DNA of 64,000 bases, taken from assembly GCF_000317835.1 (NCBI RefSeq), contig NC_019793.1:1550001-1614000 (forward strand), written 5' to 3'. Within the stretch, counting starts at the first letter, position 1. Each line of letters opens with the position of its first letter. Below are positions 50,739-58,821 of this stretch, piece after piece. The position numbers were made by a program, and so were the translations under genes. The DNA is from Deinococcus peraridilitoris DSM 19664. Its GTDB lineage: Bacteria > Deinococcota > Deinococci > Deinococcales > Deinococcaceae. A model generated the notes under the pieces. That model saw only the letters and a program-made list of their open reading frames with translations, made no database searches and was not told where the DNA came from.

Positions 50739-53700
50739 CCGCTTCACCATGGGAGATCGGCAGGGTGAAGTGAAAGGTGCTGCCCGCCCCCAGGCGTGAC
50801 TCCACCCATAATTGACCGCCGTGGCGCTCCACGATCTGCTTGCAGATGGCCAGGCCCACCCCGGTGCCGTCGTACTGCTCGCGGCCATGCAGGCGCTGAA
50901 AGACCGTGAAGATGCGCTTGAAGTAACGCTCCTCGATTCCAATGCCGTTATCGCACACCTCAAAATGCTGAAAGCCACCCTGCCGCGCCGCACGGACATG
51001 CACGATCAGCGGCACGTCGGCATGGCGGAACTTGATGGCATTCCCAACGAGGTTCTGAAGCAGCTGACGAAACTGCACCGCGTCCACCCGAACGTGAGGC
51101 AACTCGTCCCAGCGGACGCACGCGCCACCCTGGCGGATCGCTTCCTGTAAGTCCTGAACGAGCAGCTCCATCACTTCATTGGCATTCACTTCGGACAACT
51201 GCTGATCTTCGGCGCGAAGGCGGGAAACTGTCAGCAGATCCTGCACCAGCTGACGCATGCGTTTCGCGGCGTCCACGGTGAAACGCATGAATTGCTCGGC
51301 GTTCTGGTCAAGCTGCCCGCCGTAACGCCGGGCGAGCAGCTCGGTGTAACTGGTGATCGTGCGCAACGGCTCTTGCAGATCATGCGACGCGACGTACGCG
51401 AACTGCTCCAGATCACGGTTGGAGCGCTCCAGCTCACGGGTACGCTGCGCGAGCTGCGCGACACTGCGCGCTCCTTCCAGGGCCAGCCCGAGGTGTCTCA
51501 CGACACCCTCGAGGACTGCCTTGTCAGTGCTTGTCCAATGGCGCTGGTGAAACAGCGCCACTGCCAGTACCCCCACCGGCTTGCCCGTGACCATCACCGG
51601 CAGCACCGCGCTCGCCGCGAAGTGCTGCGTCACCTCAGCCAGGTTGTCAGTGCGGGTGTCGTAGTGATCCTGGTAATAAGGCTGACCGGTGGTCCATGGG
51701 GGAATGAAGTTTCGCGTGGTCTCGTAAGGAATCCCAGCCTCCACCGCCGCCTGCAAGGCGGAATTGCCAAACTCCCCGACGATCGCTCTCAAGCGCCAGA
51801 CTGTTCCCTCCAATTCATAGTACGCAGCGTGGCCGTCGGGCAGCATGGACATGATGACTTCCTGCGCGCGGCGTACCAGGGCGAGCGGGTCGCTTTGCAA
51901 CGTAAAGTCGCGGGTGAGGCTGGCAAAACCGTCCAGGGCCCGGGTGCGCGCCTCCAGCTCAGCGTTCTGAAGCGCGAGCCGGGTGGCCTGATGCGCGCGT
52001 TCCAGCGCCAGATTCAAGCTGCGCCCCACGGCCCGCACGACCGACCGGTCACGCTCGGACCACTGTGGGGTGTTCCTCAGGCCGATGAGGAGCATACCGG
52101 CGACGCCAGTGTTGATGATCAGTGGATACGCGGCCCCCGAGTCATACTGCTCGGTGATGTCCACCTGCTGCTGCGGATTCCAGCCATCGACGAAGACTTC
52201 CTGGCGGGCGCCCAGGGTGCGGGCGAACAGAGGCAAGTCCGAGGACACACCCGCGGTGATCCGGGCAACGATGTCCTCTCGCAGATCCTGCGTCCAGACG
52301 CGCGCTTTCCACAATTCACCCTCGGGCTCGTAGTAGGCAATGCTGGCGTCTGCAAAGCGGGCCTGCAGGACGGTCAGTGCCTCCCGCGCCAAGGCGAGCG
52401 GGTCTGTTTGCGTCCCGACCGCTTCGGCGTACGACACGAAGGCGTCCAGCGAGGCCTTCTGTGCTTCCAGCGCCTGAGTGCGCAGCTCGACGCGTTCTTC
52501 GAGGGTGCTGTTGAGGGCGCGCACCTCGGCTTCGGCCCGTTTGAGGTCCGTGATGTCTCCGACGATGCCGAGCATATGGTGCGGCTGGCCCTCCTGGTCG
52601 CTGAGCGTCCGCGCCCTCGTCCAGATCCAGCGCTCCTCCCCGTCCGCGCGGCGCACCCGGCACTCCACTTCCCAGGGTTCCCCGAGTTCCTGCGCCCGGC
52701 GGAACTGCAAGTCGACCTCCGCGCGGTCTGGTGGAACCACATGTTCCAGAAACGTCTCGTACGTCCACGTCGGATGCCCTTGCGGATACCCGAAGATTTC
52801 GTCATGCCTCAGGGAACGCCAGGAGGAGTGGTCGCGCAAGTCCAGCTCCCAGTCACCCAGCCCGGCGGCGTCAAGCGCGAAACGCAATCGGGCTCGGCTG
52901 TCATGGACGGCCTGTTCGGCTTGCTTGCGTTCGTGGATGTCAGTGATCCCACCCACCCACCCACGCAAGGCGCCCGTCAGGGCGTCATGCACGGGTTGTG
53001 CCTGAATGAGCATCCAGCGGTACTCGCCGTCTGCGCCCAGCAAACGCGCTTCATACGAGTAAGGTTCACTCTTCTGAATGCGTCTGGCGCGTTCGTCAAG
53101 GCTTCTTTCCCGGTCGTTCGGGTGAAAGAAGTCGATCCATCTCTCCAGGGCGCAGAGAAGAGACGCTCCGGTGTATTCTTCCCAGCGCTGATTGACCTGC
53201 TCTACCTTACCCTCGGCATTGACAGTAAAGACGATCTGCGGCACGTGATCGAGCAGCTCGCGGTAACGTTCCCCGCTACGCTGGAGATTCTCGTGCAGTC
53301 GGGCGTTCTCGAGCGCCAGCGCAGCGCGTTGCGCGAGCTCGGAAGCCAGCTTCAGGTCCTCCTGGCCGTAGGTACGCTCCGGTTGGGTGGTGGCCAGCAT
53401 CAGCACCCCGATCCGTTGACCCTGGGCCGTCATGGGCACCACGATCAACGAGTGGAAACCCATCTCCCGCACCGCAGCTCGCTGCTCTTCGTCCCTGAGG
53501 GCGTCAATCATCGCGGGTGGCACGACGGGAATCAGCACGGACTCCCCTGTCCGCATCACCCACGCACCCGTGCCGTACACTTGCGGATCGGACGGGAAGC
53601 GGCTGAGGAACGTCCGGAGCAACTCGACTTTTCGAGGATCCTCGTGCGCGACGGCGACCGGCTGCATGCGTCCGCGCCCGTCAGCCTGATGCACCGCGCA

Positions 53701-54753
53701 CCAGTCGGCCCCGTGCTGAAGGGCGAGGGAAGTAATGCGGCTCAGGGTCTCCTGAACATCGAGAGAGCTTGACAGCGCCGCGCTCGCTTCGGAAAGCAGG
53801 GTGGCCCGCTCGCGTGCCTGATATTCTGCGTCATACAGCCGGGCACGCTCCAGCGCGAACGCACACTGCTCGACCAGCGACAGCATGAACGCCTGTTGCT
53901 GAGGAGCGATGGCCAATTCGTCTGTAAAGCAAAGCGTGAGGCCTGAGAGGACCTGGTCACCGGACAGCAGGGGAAGTGCCGCGACTGCCCGGGTTTCGGG
54001 CTTCAGCAGTGGTGAGAGGTCCGGGTACTGCGTCTTGACTTCACTTCGGGTGGCGAACACCGGACGTCTGGTTTTGATGGCGTGCACGACGGGAAAGTTG
54101 CTGTTGGCAGGAAACCGCTGCCACTTCAGCTCAACGGTATCGTCGTACCCGACGTTGCCGACCATGTACAGCGTCTGCTCGTCGAGCACTTTGATGAGCG
54201 TGCCTCCGTACGCTCCGGTGGCGCGCACCGTCTGCTGCAGTACCACGCGTTTCACGTCACCCGCCGTGACGGCTTTCGAAAGCGCGGTCGTGACGTCCTG
54301 CAACTGCCGTGCCTGGGTTTCCCGCATGTGCAAGTCTCGCCGCAGGCGCTCGCGCTGGGTGTGGTCTTCCACGCTGGCGGCCAGTCCGACAATGCCATGT
54401 TGCGCGTCCCGTACCGCCTGAATGCTGACCACCCGGTGAAAGACTTCTCCGGGTGCGTGGGGCAGTTCGAGGTCGAAGGCCAGCCCGTTGCGGGCAACTC
54501 CATCCTGAAGGGTCTGCCGGTACGCTTCTGATACAAATGCGGGCAGCGACGGAAGCACCTCGGTGACTTTGCGTCCGAGGTGGTCCGCCATGGGCTGGCC
54601 GGTCATTTCTGCCAGCGCCTCATTCAGGCGCACGAAGCGCAGCTCCCGATCGTACAGCGCAAATCCGATGGAGGCTTGCTGGAACAGGTTCTCCATCAGC
54701 ACGGCATTCGTGATGAGCGCGTCGAGCGTGGAGGCGTATTGCGGTGAGGACAC
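50731..54753 (-). CDS. Very large multi-PAS/GAF sensor histidine kinase
   Basis: 1340 residues from GTG 54753, six bases after a TACACT -10 box; an open frame continues upstream but looks non-coding. Order: N-terminal PAS (LFQQASIGFALYDRELRFVRLNEALAEMTG), GAF (about 160-320), a second GAF (about 320-490), PAS with LDHVPQIVFTVNAEGKVEQVNQRWEEYTG, a third PAS with PAC (FALDAAGLGDWELDL), then two further GAF-like domains, HisKA (LEQFAYVASHDLQEPLRTITSY) and HATPase (NLVGNAIKFRH, GTGVGLAICKQIVERHGG). No phytochrome PHY domain or membrane helix. It resembles bacteriophytochrome-type outputs. Confidence 0.92.
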   Translation of the reverse strand: MSSPQYASTLDALITNAVLMENLFQQASIGFALYDRELRFVRLNEALAEMTGQPMADHLGRKVTEVLPSLPAFVSEAYRQTLQDGVARNGLAFDLELPHAPGEVFHRVVSIQAVRDAQHGIVGLAASVEDHTQRERLRRDLHMRETQARQLQDVTTALSKAVTAGDVKRVVLQQTVRATGAYGGTLIKVLDEQTLYMVGNVGYDDTVELKWQRFPANSNFPVVHAIKTRRPVFATRSEVKTQYPDLSPLLKPETRAVAALPLLSGDQVLSGLTLCFTDELAIAPQQQAFMLSLVEQCAFALERARLYDAEYQARERATLLSEASAALSSSLDVQETLSRITSLALQHGADWCAVHQADGRGRMQPVAVAHEDPRKVELLRTFLSRFPSDPQVYGTGAWVMRTGESVLIPVVPPAMIDALRDEEQRAAVREMGFHSLIVVPMTAQGQRIGVLMLATTQPERTYGQEDLKLASELAQRAALALENARLHENLQRSGERYRELLDHVPQIVFTVNAEGKVEQVNQRWEEYTGASLLCALERWIDFFHPNDRERSLDERARRIQKSEPYSYEARLLGADGEYRWMLIQAQPVHDALTGALRGWVGGITDIHERKQAEQAVHDSRARLRFALDAAGLGDWELDLRDHSSWRSLRHDEIFGYPQGHPTWTYETFLEHVVPPDRAEVDLQFRRAQELGEPWEVECRVRRADGEERWIWTRARTLSDQEGQPHHMLGIVGDITDLKRAEAEVRALNSTLEERVELRTQALEAQKASLDAFVSYAEAVGTQTDPLALAREALTVLQARFADASIAYYEPEGELWKARVWTQDLREDIVARITAGVSSDLPLFARTLGARQEVFVDGWNPQQQVDITEQYDSGAAYPLIINTGVAGMLLIGLRNTPQWSERDRSVVRAVGRSLNLALERAHQATRLALQNAELEARTRALDGFASLTRDFTLQSDPLALVRRAQEVIMSMLPDGHAAYYELEGTVWRLRAIVGEFGNSALQAAVEAGIPYETTRNFIPPWTTGQPYYQDHYDTRTDNLAEVTQHFAASAVLPVMVTGKPVGVLAVALFHQRHWTSTDKAVLEGVVRHLGLALEGARSVAQLAQRTRELERSNRDLEQFAYVASHDLQEPLRTITSYTELLARRYGGQLDQNAEQFMRFTVDAAKRMRQLVQDLLTVSRLRAEDQQLSEVNANEVMELLVQDLQEAIRQGGACVRWDELPHVRVDAVQFRQLLQNLVGNAIKFRHADVPLIVHVRAARQGGFQHFEVCDNGIGIEERYFKRIFTVFQRLHGREQYDGTGVGLAICKQIVERHGGQLWVESRLGAGSTFHFTLPISHGEADV

Positions 54754-55146
54754 CCATTGAGTGTAGTGTGTTCGACTGCAGGGTGGGATGTGGCAAAGCG
54801 CGACTTTCTCCCAAAGGACCTGACACTCCCAAAGGACCTGGAGTGCCTCAAGTTCACCTTGCACCCTGTCCGGACGCAGGGTTTGATGGATCGAACGTAC
54901 GAGCCACCAGGACGTGCGTGCCCACATTGGCGCAGCTGCTCCCTCGGGCGGCCGTGGCCGGGCGTTCTGATGGCAGGCCTGCTGGACGGGGGTTGTGGGT
55001 GCTGACGCGCCATTCCCGATCCAGGCAGCCTGAAAGAAGGCTTCCTCGCGGGGTGCGGCCATCAAGTTGAGCACCGGCCCGAACGATCACCTTGATCTGG
55101 CGGCCTCCACTCCCGTGTTTCCAGGATCAGACCGTCGGGTACCCCG
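54754..55146. other. Intergenic region with a 15-bp direct repeat
   Basis: 393 bp containing the kinase -10 box (complement of 54760-54765). CTCCCAAAGGACCTG occurs at 54808-54822 and again at 54826-54840, 18 bp apart, in the kinase upstream region. These could be activator sites. No gene recognised. Confidence 0.5.
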
Positions 55147-55839
55147 TCAAGGTCTTGCGCGAGGCACGCCAGGGGCGCCTTGCCGGAGCACCTGGTGTGC
55201 GCGGGTCGCACGCGTGAGTCCCACTGTCCACACCAAAGCGAACAGCGCGCCTGCGACGACATCGGTTACGTGATGCACGCCGGCATACACGCGCGACCAC
55301 ATCATCATCACCACCACCACGGCCCCAATCGCCACCGCAACTGATCGCGCTTTCGTGGGCCACACCACGGCGCACAACACGACAACCAGCGCGGTCAGGA
55401 CCATGACATGCCCGCTGGGGAACGATCCGTCCGGCTCACTGACCAGCGAGTCGCCTGCCGGGCGTGGGCGGTCAAACACGAATCGCAATGTGACGCCGAT
55501 CAAGGCTGTACCCAGCATGCTGCTCAGCAGCAACCAGGCCAATCGGGGCTGCAGGCGGTAGAGCGCGATGGTCGTCACCAGTCCGAGTGCCATCATTCCC
55601 CAGACGCCCCCGATCACGTGGAGCGCCACGGCCAACACATCACGTGTGGAAGTCCGCTGGGAACGGATCCACTGCTGAAGAGGCTGCTCGAAAGCAAAGC
55701 CGTCCGCGCCCGAGAAGTGCGCTGCCACGAAGGCAAGGACACCAAGCGGAATGAACGCGAGGAGGAAAGAAAGCAGCAACGTGTTTCCGTACGTGCGGAG
55801 AAAAGCGTGGAGTGACGCTGGAAGTCGTATGTCGGTCAT
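55147..55839 (-). CDS. PAP2-family membrane phosphatase
   Basis: 230 residues from ATG 55839 (ATGs at 55857 and 55860 are alternatives). Six membrane segments. Phosphatase signature in three parts: RFVFDRPRPAGDS, SFPSGHVMVL and SRVYAGVHHVTDVVAG, with the two catalytic His. Such enzymes dephosphorylate phosphatidate, undecaprenyl diphosphate or similar lipids. A leftward gene whose 5' flank is close to the insertion-sequence site. Confidence 0.9.
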   Translation of the reverse strand: MTDIRLPASLHAFLRTYGNTLLLSFLLAFIPLGVLAFVAAHFSGADGFAFEQPLQQWIRSQRTSTRDVLAVALHVIGGVWGMMALGLVTTIALYRLQPRLAWLLLSSMLGTALIGVTLRFVFDRPRPAGDSLVSEPDGSFPSGHVMVLTALVVVLCAVVWPTKARSVAVAIGAVVVVMMMWSRVYAGVHHVTDVVAGALFALVWTVGLTRATRAHQVLRQGAPGVPRARP

Positions 55840-56003
55840 GTCACCTGGGGTGCTCATCATACGGGAGTGCTGTCGTTCAAGTGGGTCACAGGACGGAATT
55901 GGGCGAGATGACCGCTGGGCTCGGTCACGCCAGGGGGTGCATAAACAAGGAGACCAGGTTGAGCACTGCCTGCCATCAGCTTGCCCGAGTCGACGCTTGC
56001 CAG

Positions 56004-56012
56004 ACCCGACAT
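56004..56012. repeat. Target-site duplication, left copy
   Basis: ACCCGACAT immediately before the insertion sequence; the identical 9 bp occur at 57201-57209 after it. Confidence 0.92.
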
Positions 56013-56099
56013 CTCAGTACCCCACAACTCGGAGTGGGTAACGTCCAGAAGGGCGATTTGATCGCGGCATAAACGCAAAAAGAGCGGCATCAAGGGAGT

Positions 56100-56348
56100 G
56101 TGTCGCTCCAAGAAGCCGCTCTGACTGATCCTACCAAGCTCGGCGAGGTGTTCAAACACCATTTGCCCTTTCTGCGCCGAGACACCCTGCAACGCCTCGC
56201 CGACGTCGTCACCGCTCTGATCCAAGCGCGTTCGACCAAGCACGCTCGGCTCGCACTTCATCTGCCCGGACACGCCAGCAGTTCAGTCAAGCTGCGCCGC
56301 GTCGAGCGCTGCCTACACGACCCTCAGCTCGATCAGGACGTTTTTTGA
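56100..56348 (+). CDS. IS4 transposase, N-terminal frame
   Basis: 82 residues from a GTG (possibly later ATG), ending LDQDVF at a TGA. Reads FKHHLPFLRRDTLQRLADVVTALIQARSTKHARLALHLPG, the helical N-terminal region of an IS4-type transposase. It ends in a run of six T (56340-56345); a -1 shift there continues into the catalytic frame as DVFLKLLLPLLP. Confidence 0.85.
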   Translation: MSLQEAALTDPTKLGEVFKHHLPFLRRDTLQRLADVVTALIQARSTKHARLALHLPGHASSSVKLRRVERCLHDPQLDQDVF

Positions 56349-57199
56349 AGCTGCTCTTGCCGCTCCTCCCTGATGACAAGCTCGTCATGACGATGGACCG
56401 TACGAACTGGGAGTACGGCGAAGCCGACTTGAACGTCCTTGTGCTCGGCGTGGTGCTTGAAGGCTTCACATTACCGCTGGTGTGGACGGCCCTGCCCCAT
56501 GGGGGCAGCAGCGACACCAGGACACGCGAGCGTCTGGTCGCTCGACTGCTGAAGGTGCTGCCTGCGAAGCAATGGCGCGTTCTGGTCGCTGATCGAGAGT
56601 TCGTGGGGCGGGAGTGGTTTGCCTTTCTCAGGCGTCGGGGTGTGAAACGCTGTTTGCGCATTCGAGGCGACAGCCGCGTGGATGATTTGCGGCTCGATGA
56701 GGGATGGGCGTACGTCGAGCCGGGACAGGTGGTCGGCCTGCTGGAGAAAGCCAATATCTACGGTCAGGTCATGCAACTGGTGGTGACGCGCACGCCCGAG
56801 GGTGAACTGCTCGCCCTGGCCACCGACCTGAAAATCGACGAGACCAGAGGCGTGTACCACTTGAGGTGGTCGGTAGAAAGCACCTTCAGCGCGCAGAAAT
56901 CGAGGGGGTTCGACCTTGAGGCGAGTGCGATGACCAAACCCGCTCGGTTGGAGCGGCTGGTCGGCGTAGTGACGCTGGCGATGGCTTGGTGCTTGCGGAT
57001 CGGTACATGGTGCCACGAGCAGCGGCCCATCAAGCGCAAAAAGCACGGACGCCGGGCGGTGAGTCTCGTCAAGTACGGCTTGGAACGCCTTGCTGCCGCT
57101 TTGCGCTGGGGAACGAGTGATCGAACCATCCTCCTGAGCCTCGTCATGCAACCTTTTCCCGCTCCAATACAGCACTCAGCTCAAGATGTGGGGTACTGA
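56345..57199 (+). CDS. IS4 transposase, catalytic frame
   Basis: 284 residues with the DDE site: first Asp in LVMTMDRTNWEYG, second in VLVADREFVGREW and Glu in YHLRWSVESTFSAQKSRGFDLE, which is the Y-x2-R-x3-E-x6-K signature of IS4. Opens at TTG overlapping the upstream frame by 4 bp at the T6 run. Its stop codon lies in the right inverted repeat. A complete transposase would need ribosomal or transcriptional slippage. Confidence 0.93.
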   Translation: MKLLLPLLPDDKLVMTMDRTNWEYGEADLNVLVLGVVLEGFTLPLVWTALPHGGSSDTRTRERLVARLLKVLPAKQWRVLVADREFVGREWFAFLRRRGVKRCLRIRGDSRVDDLRLDEGWAYVEPGQVVGLLEKANIYGQVMQLVVTRTPEGELLALATDLKIDETRGVYHLRWSVESTFSAQKSRGFDLEASAMTKPARLERLVGVVTLAMAWCLRIGTWCHEQRPIKRKKHGRRAVSLVKYGLERLAAALRWGTSDRTILLSLVMQPFPAPIQHSAQDVGY

Positions 57200-57200
57200 G

Positions 57201-57209
57201 ACCCGACAT
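57201..57209. repeat. Target-site duplication, right copy
   Basis: ACCCGACAT, identical to 56004-56012. Confidence 0.92.
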
Positions 57210-57285
57210 GGCTGAAGAAGGGCGTCTTTCTCGACAGGCCGCAAGTGTGGGTCGTGACGCTTGGACCATGCGGTAGCGTCGTGTC

Positions 57286-57720
57286 ATGAGCCCTCTTCGT
57301 GTCGGCCTCTCCGTCGCCGCCGGCCTGCTCCTCGCGCCGATCATTTCCTTGGCGCTGGCAACTGTCCTGAGCATCGGCTTCCATGCCATCGGCCTGAAAG
57401 TCCCGAATTTCGTTCCGTTCCTGCTTTCCTGGGTGATTCTCACATTTCTGCTCTGGCAACTCCTGAAAAGACCAGCATCTCCTGCTCAACCCAGTGACCG
57501 TGGGCAACGCACCTCGCAGGTCATCTTGTGGGTCTTCGCTGTGACCTGGCTCATCGGGATGGGTTTCTTGGCCCTGGTGATGGGTACACTGGCGACGGAC
57601 AGCGGCACGAGCGAGGCAAGACAGGCAGGAGCAGTCATCATTGCAGTTGGCCTACTGATCGCCGTAACGCCTCCGCTCGTAATGACGTTTCTTTCCATGA
57701 GACGGCGCAAGCACGGCTGA
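57286..57720 (+). CDS. Four-helix membrane protein, unknown function
   Basis: 144 residues with four hydrophobic segments (about 6-34, 43-60, 77-103, 113-135), a short basic cytoplasmic end (SMRRRKHG) and a loop RPASPAQPSDRGQRTS. Starts six bases after a TAGCGT box (leaderless). No recognised family. Confidence 0.7.
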   Translation: MSPLRVGLSVAAGLLLAPIISLALATVLSIGFHAIGLKVPNFVPFLLSWVILTFLLWQLLKRPASPAQPSDRGQRTSQVILWVFAVTWLIGMGFLALVMGTLATDSGTSEARQAGAVIIAVGLLIAVTPPLVMTFLSMRRRKHG

Positions 57721-58089
57721 ACACTTTCGGGTCCATTCCGCGAACTGCTGGTATTGAAGATCGAGAGTGAAGCGTCCGCTCGGAATGGAGGCAGCAGATA
57801 CCGAGAGGCGCCCGACCGGTACCAACTGGGATTCCGATGTACATCACCGAGCAGGATGCCCTTCACGTTGTAAACACGTATGCGAGAACAACGGGTTCCT
57901 CGTTCCAACTCGGGCTAACTCGTGCAGGAGCCCCAGGGTGGTGTTCGCTTCAGAGTTTCCAGAAGAGAACCACCTTGCCGGGCAGAGATCGAGCATGGAG
58001 AGGGCATGTTGGCCTCAGATGACGCTGCGTGCGACGACCGGATCACTCAGCACCTGACCCGGCAGTCGAGCCTGCCCTCACCTCCACCC
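57721..58089 (+). other. Low-information region with a doubtful 61-aa frame
   Basis: Between the membrane gene and the tRNA promoter. A 61-aa frame at 57837-58022 begins MYITEQDALHVVNTYARTTG, whose start resembles immunity-type proteins, but its second half is not protein-like and there is no ribosome site. It may be a gene fragment. Nothing else recognised. Confidence 0.3.
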
Positions 58090-58118
58090 TTGACACAACC
58101 AAAAACCCTTGATACCTT
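58090..58118 (+). promoter_or_regulatory. Promoter of tRNA-Arg(ACG)
   Basis: TTGACA at 58090-58095 and TACCTT at 58113-58118 with a 17-bp spacer, 40 bp before the tRNA. Confidence 0.8.
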
Positions 58119-58158
58119 CTATAGGCGCAAAGGCGGATGCCCAAGCGAAACAACCCAC

Positions 58159-58235
<77 letters not shown>

Positions 58236-58237
58236 AC

Positions 58238-58263
58238 AAAATCCCCACCTAGTGGGGGTTTTC
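58238..58263 (+). terminator. Terminator of tRNA-Arg(ACG)
   Basis: AAATCCCCAC, short loop, GTGGGGGTTTT: a 7-8 bp stem followed by TTTTCTC, three bases after the tRNA. Confidence 0.8.
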
Positions 58264-58330
58264 TCTTTCGTATCTGGCCTACGATTCGCCCGCGTGCCTT
58301 GTTCGTGCCTTACGGGCGTTGAGTCATCTC

Positions 58331-58372
58331 CAACTTCTGAAGTTGCAAGCCGCAAGGGGCCTGCAACTTCAG
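58331..58372. repeat. Nested inverted repeats built on CAACTTC / GAAGTTG
   Basis: CAACTTC-T-GAAGTTG is a perfect palindrome at 58331-58345. CTGAAGTTGCA (58337-58347) also pairs exactly with TGCAACTTCAG (58362-58372). So three CAACTTC copies lie in 42 bp, directly before the broken tRNA-Ala. They could be recombinase arm sites, or a hairpin from the lost 5' sequence's replacement. Confidence 0.7.
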
Positions 58373-58375
58373 GAA

Positions 58376-58455
<80 letters not shown>

Positions 58456-58456
58456 T

Positions 58457-58482
58457 GAAACCTCGTCCCAGACGAGGTTTTG
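58457..58482 (+). terminator. Terminator after the tRNA-Ala remnant
   Basis: AAACCTCGTC (58458-58467), loop CCA, GACGAGGTTT (58471-58480), then TGTTTTTTG. A complete intrinsic terminator, showing this was a functional tRNA transcription unit. Confidence 0.85.
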
Positions 58483-58821
58483 TTTTTTGATCTTTAACAA
58501 TTCGTAACTCGCACGAAAGTGTCAGTCAAATTGTCAGTGCAAGGGCATCGGACAAAGCCCAGGCGCACCAGGCTTCGCATGCAATCTCACAACAGGACCG
58601 AGCGCGACGCACCATCAAGCTGCCCCCTCTTGCGCGCGAAACCATAACTTCCGGGTTCAGCCCCGAAAGCGCCTTGAGGCAGGGGCACGACACCTCTGAT
58701 CGTTAGGCTTCGTGCCCGAAATGCCCAATGGCGCGTCCCATCGCAAGCCTCCACAGCGCAGGGCTGGCCGAGCGGGTGGAGAACCGACGGCCCGCGCGGT
58801 GAGCAGCCGTCGCTTCGAGGA
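58483..58821. other. Intergenic region at the start of the defence island
   Basis: Holds TGTCAGTCAAATTGTCAGTG at 58519-58538, an imperfect direct repeat (GTGTCAGT, TTGTCAGT). No gene is convincing. It could be the residue of an integrase end or attachment DNA, but I cannot show that. Confidence 0.35.

Larger units (their letters stand above)
56013..57200 (+). mobile_element. IS4-family insertion sequence (1188 bp)
   Basis: Ends are inverted: CTCAGTACCCCACA at 56013-56026 matches the reverse complement of 57187-57200, with partial matching for about six more bases. A 9-bp direct repeat (ACCCGACAT) flanks it. Contains one transposase gene in two overlapping frames. The exact ends and target duplication imply fairly recent insertion. 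Removing the element and one duplication rejoins an intergenic region between the PAP2 gene and the four-helix membrane gene. Confidence 0.93.

Noticed and set aside
51292..53772. 826-aa + strand frame inside the giant kinase gene
   Set aside because: Antisense to a well-supported multi-domain kinase; composition is His/Arg/Gln-rich as expected for a reverse-complement shadow.
58500..58700. Integrase C-terminal remnant after the tRNA-Ala fragment
   Set aside because: A frame reading VSVKLSVQG looks superficially like an integrase end, but no catalytic motif is present and orientation is wrong for a neighbour of the tRNA 3' end.
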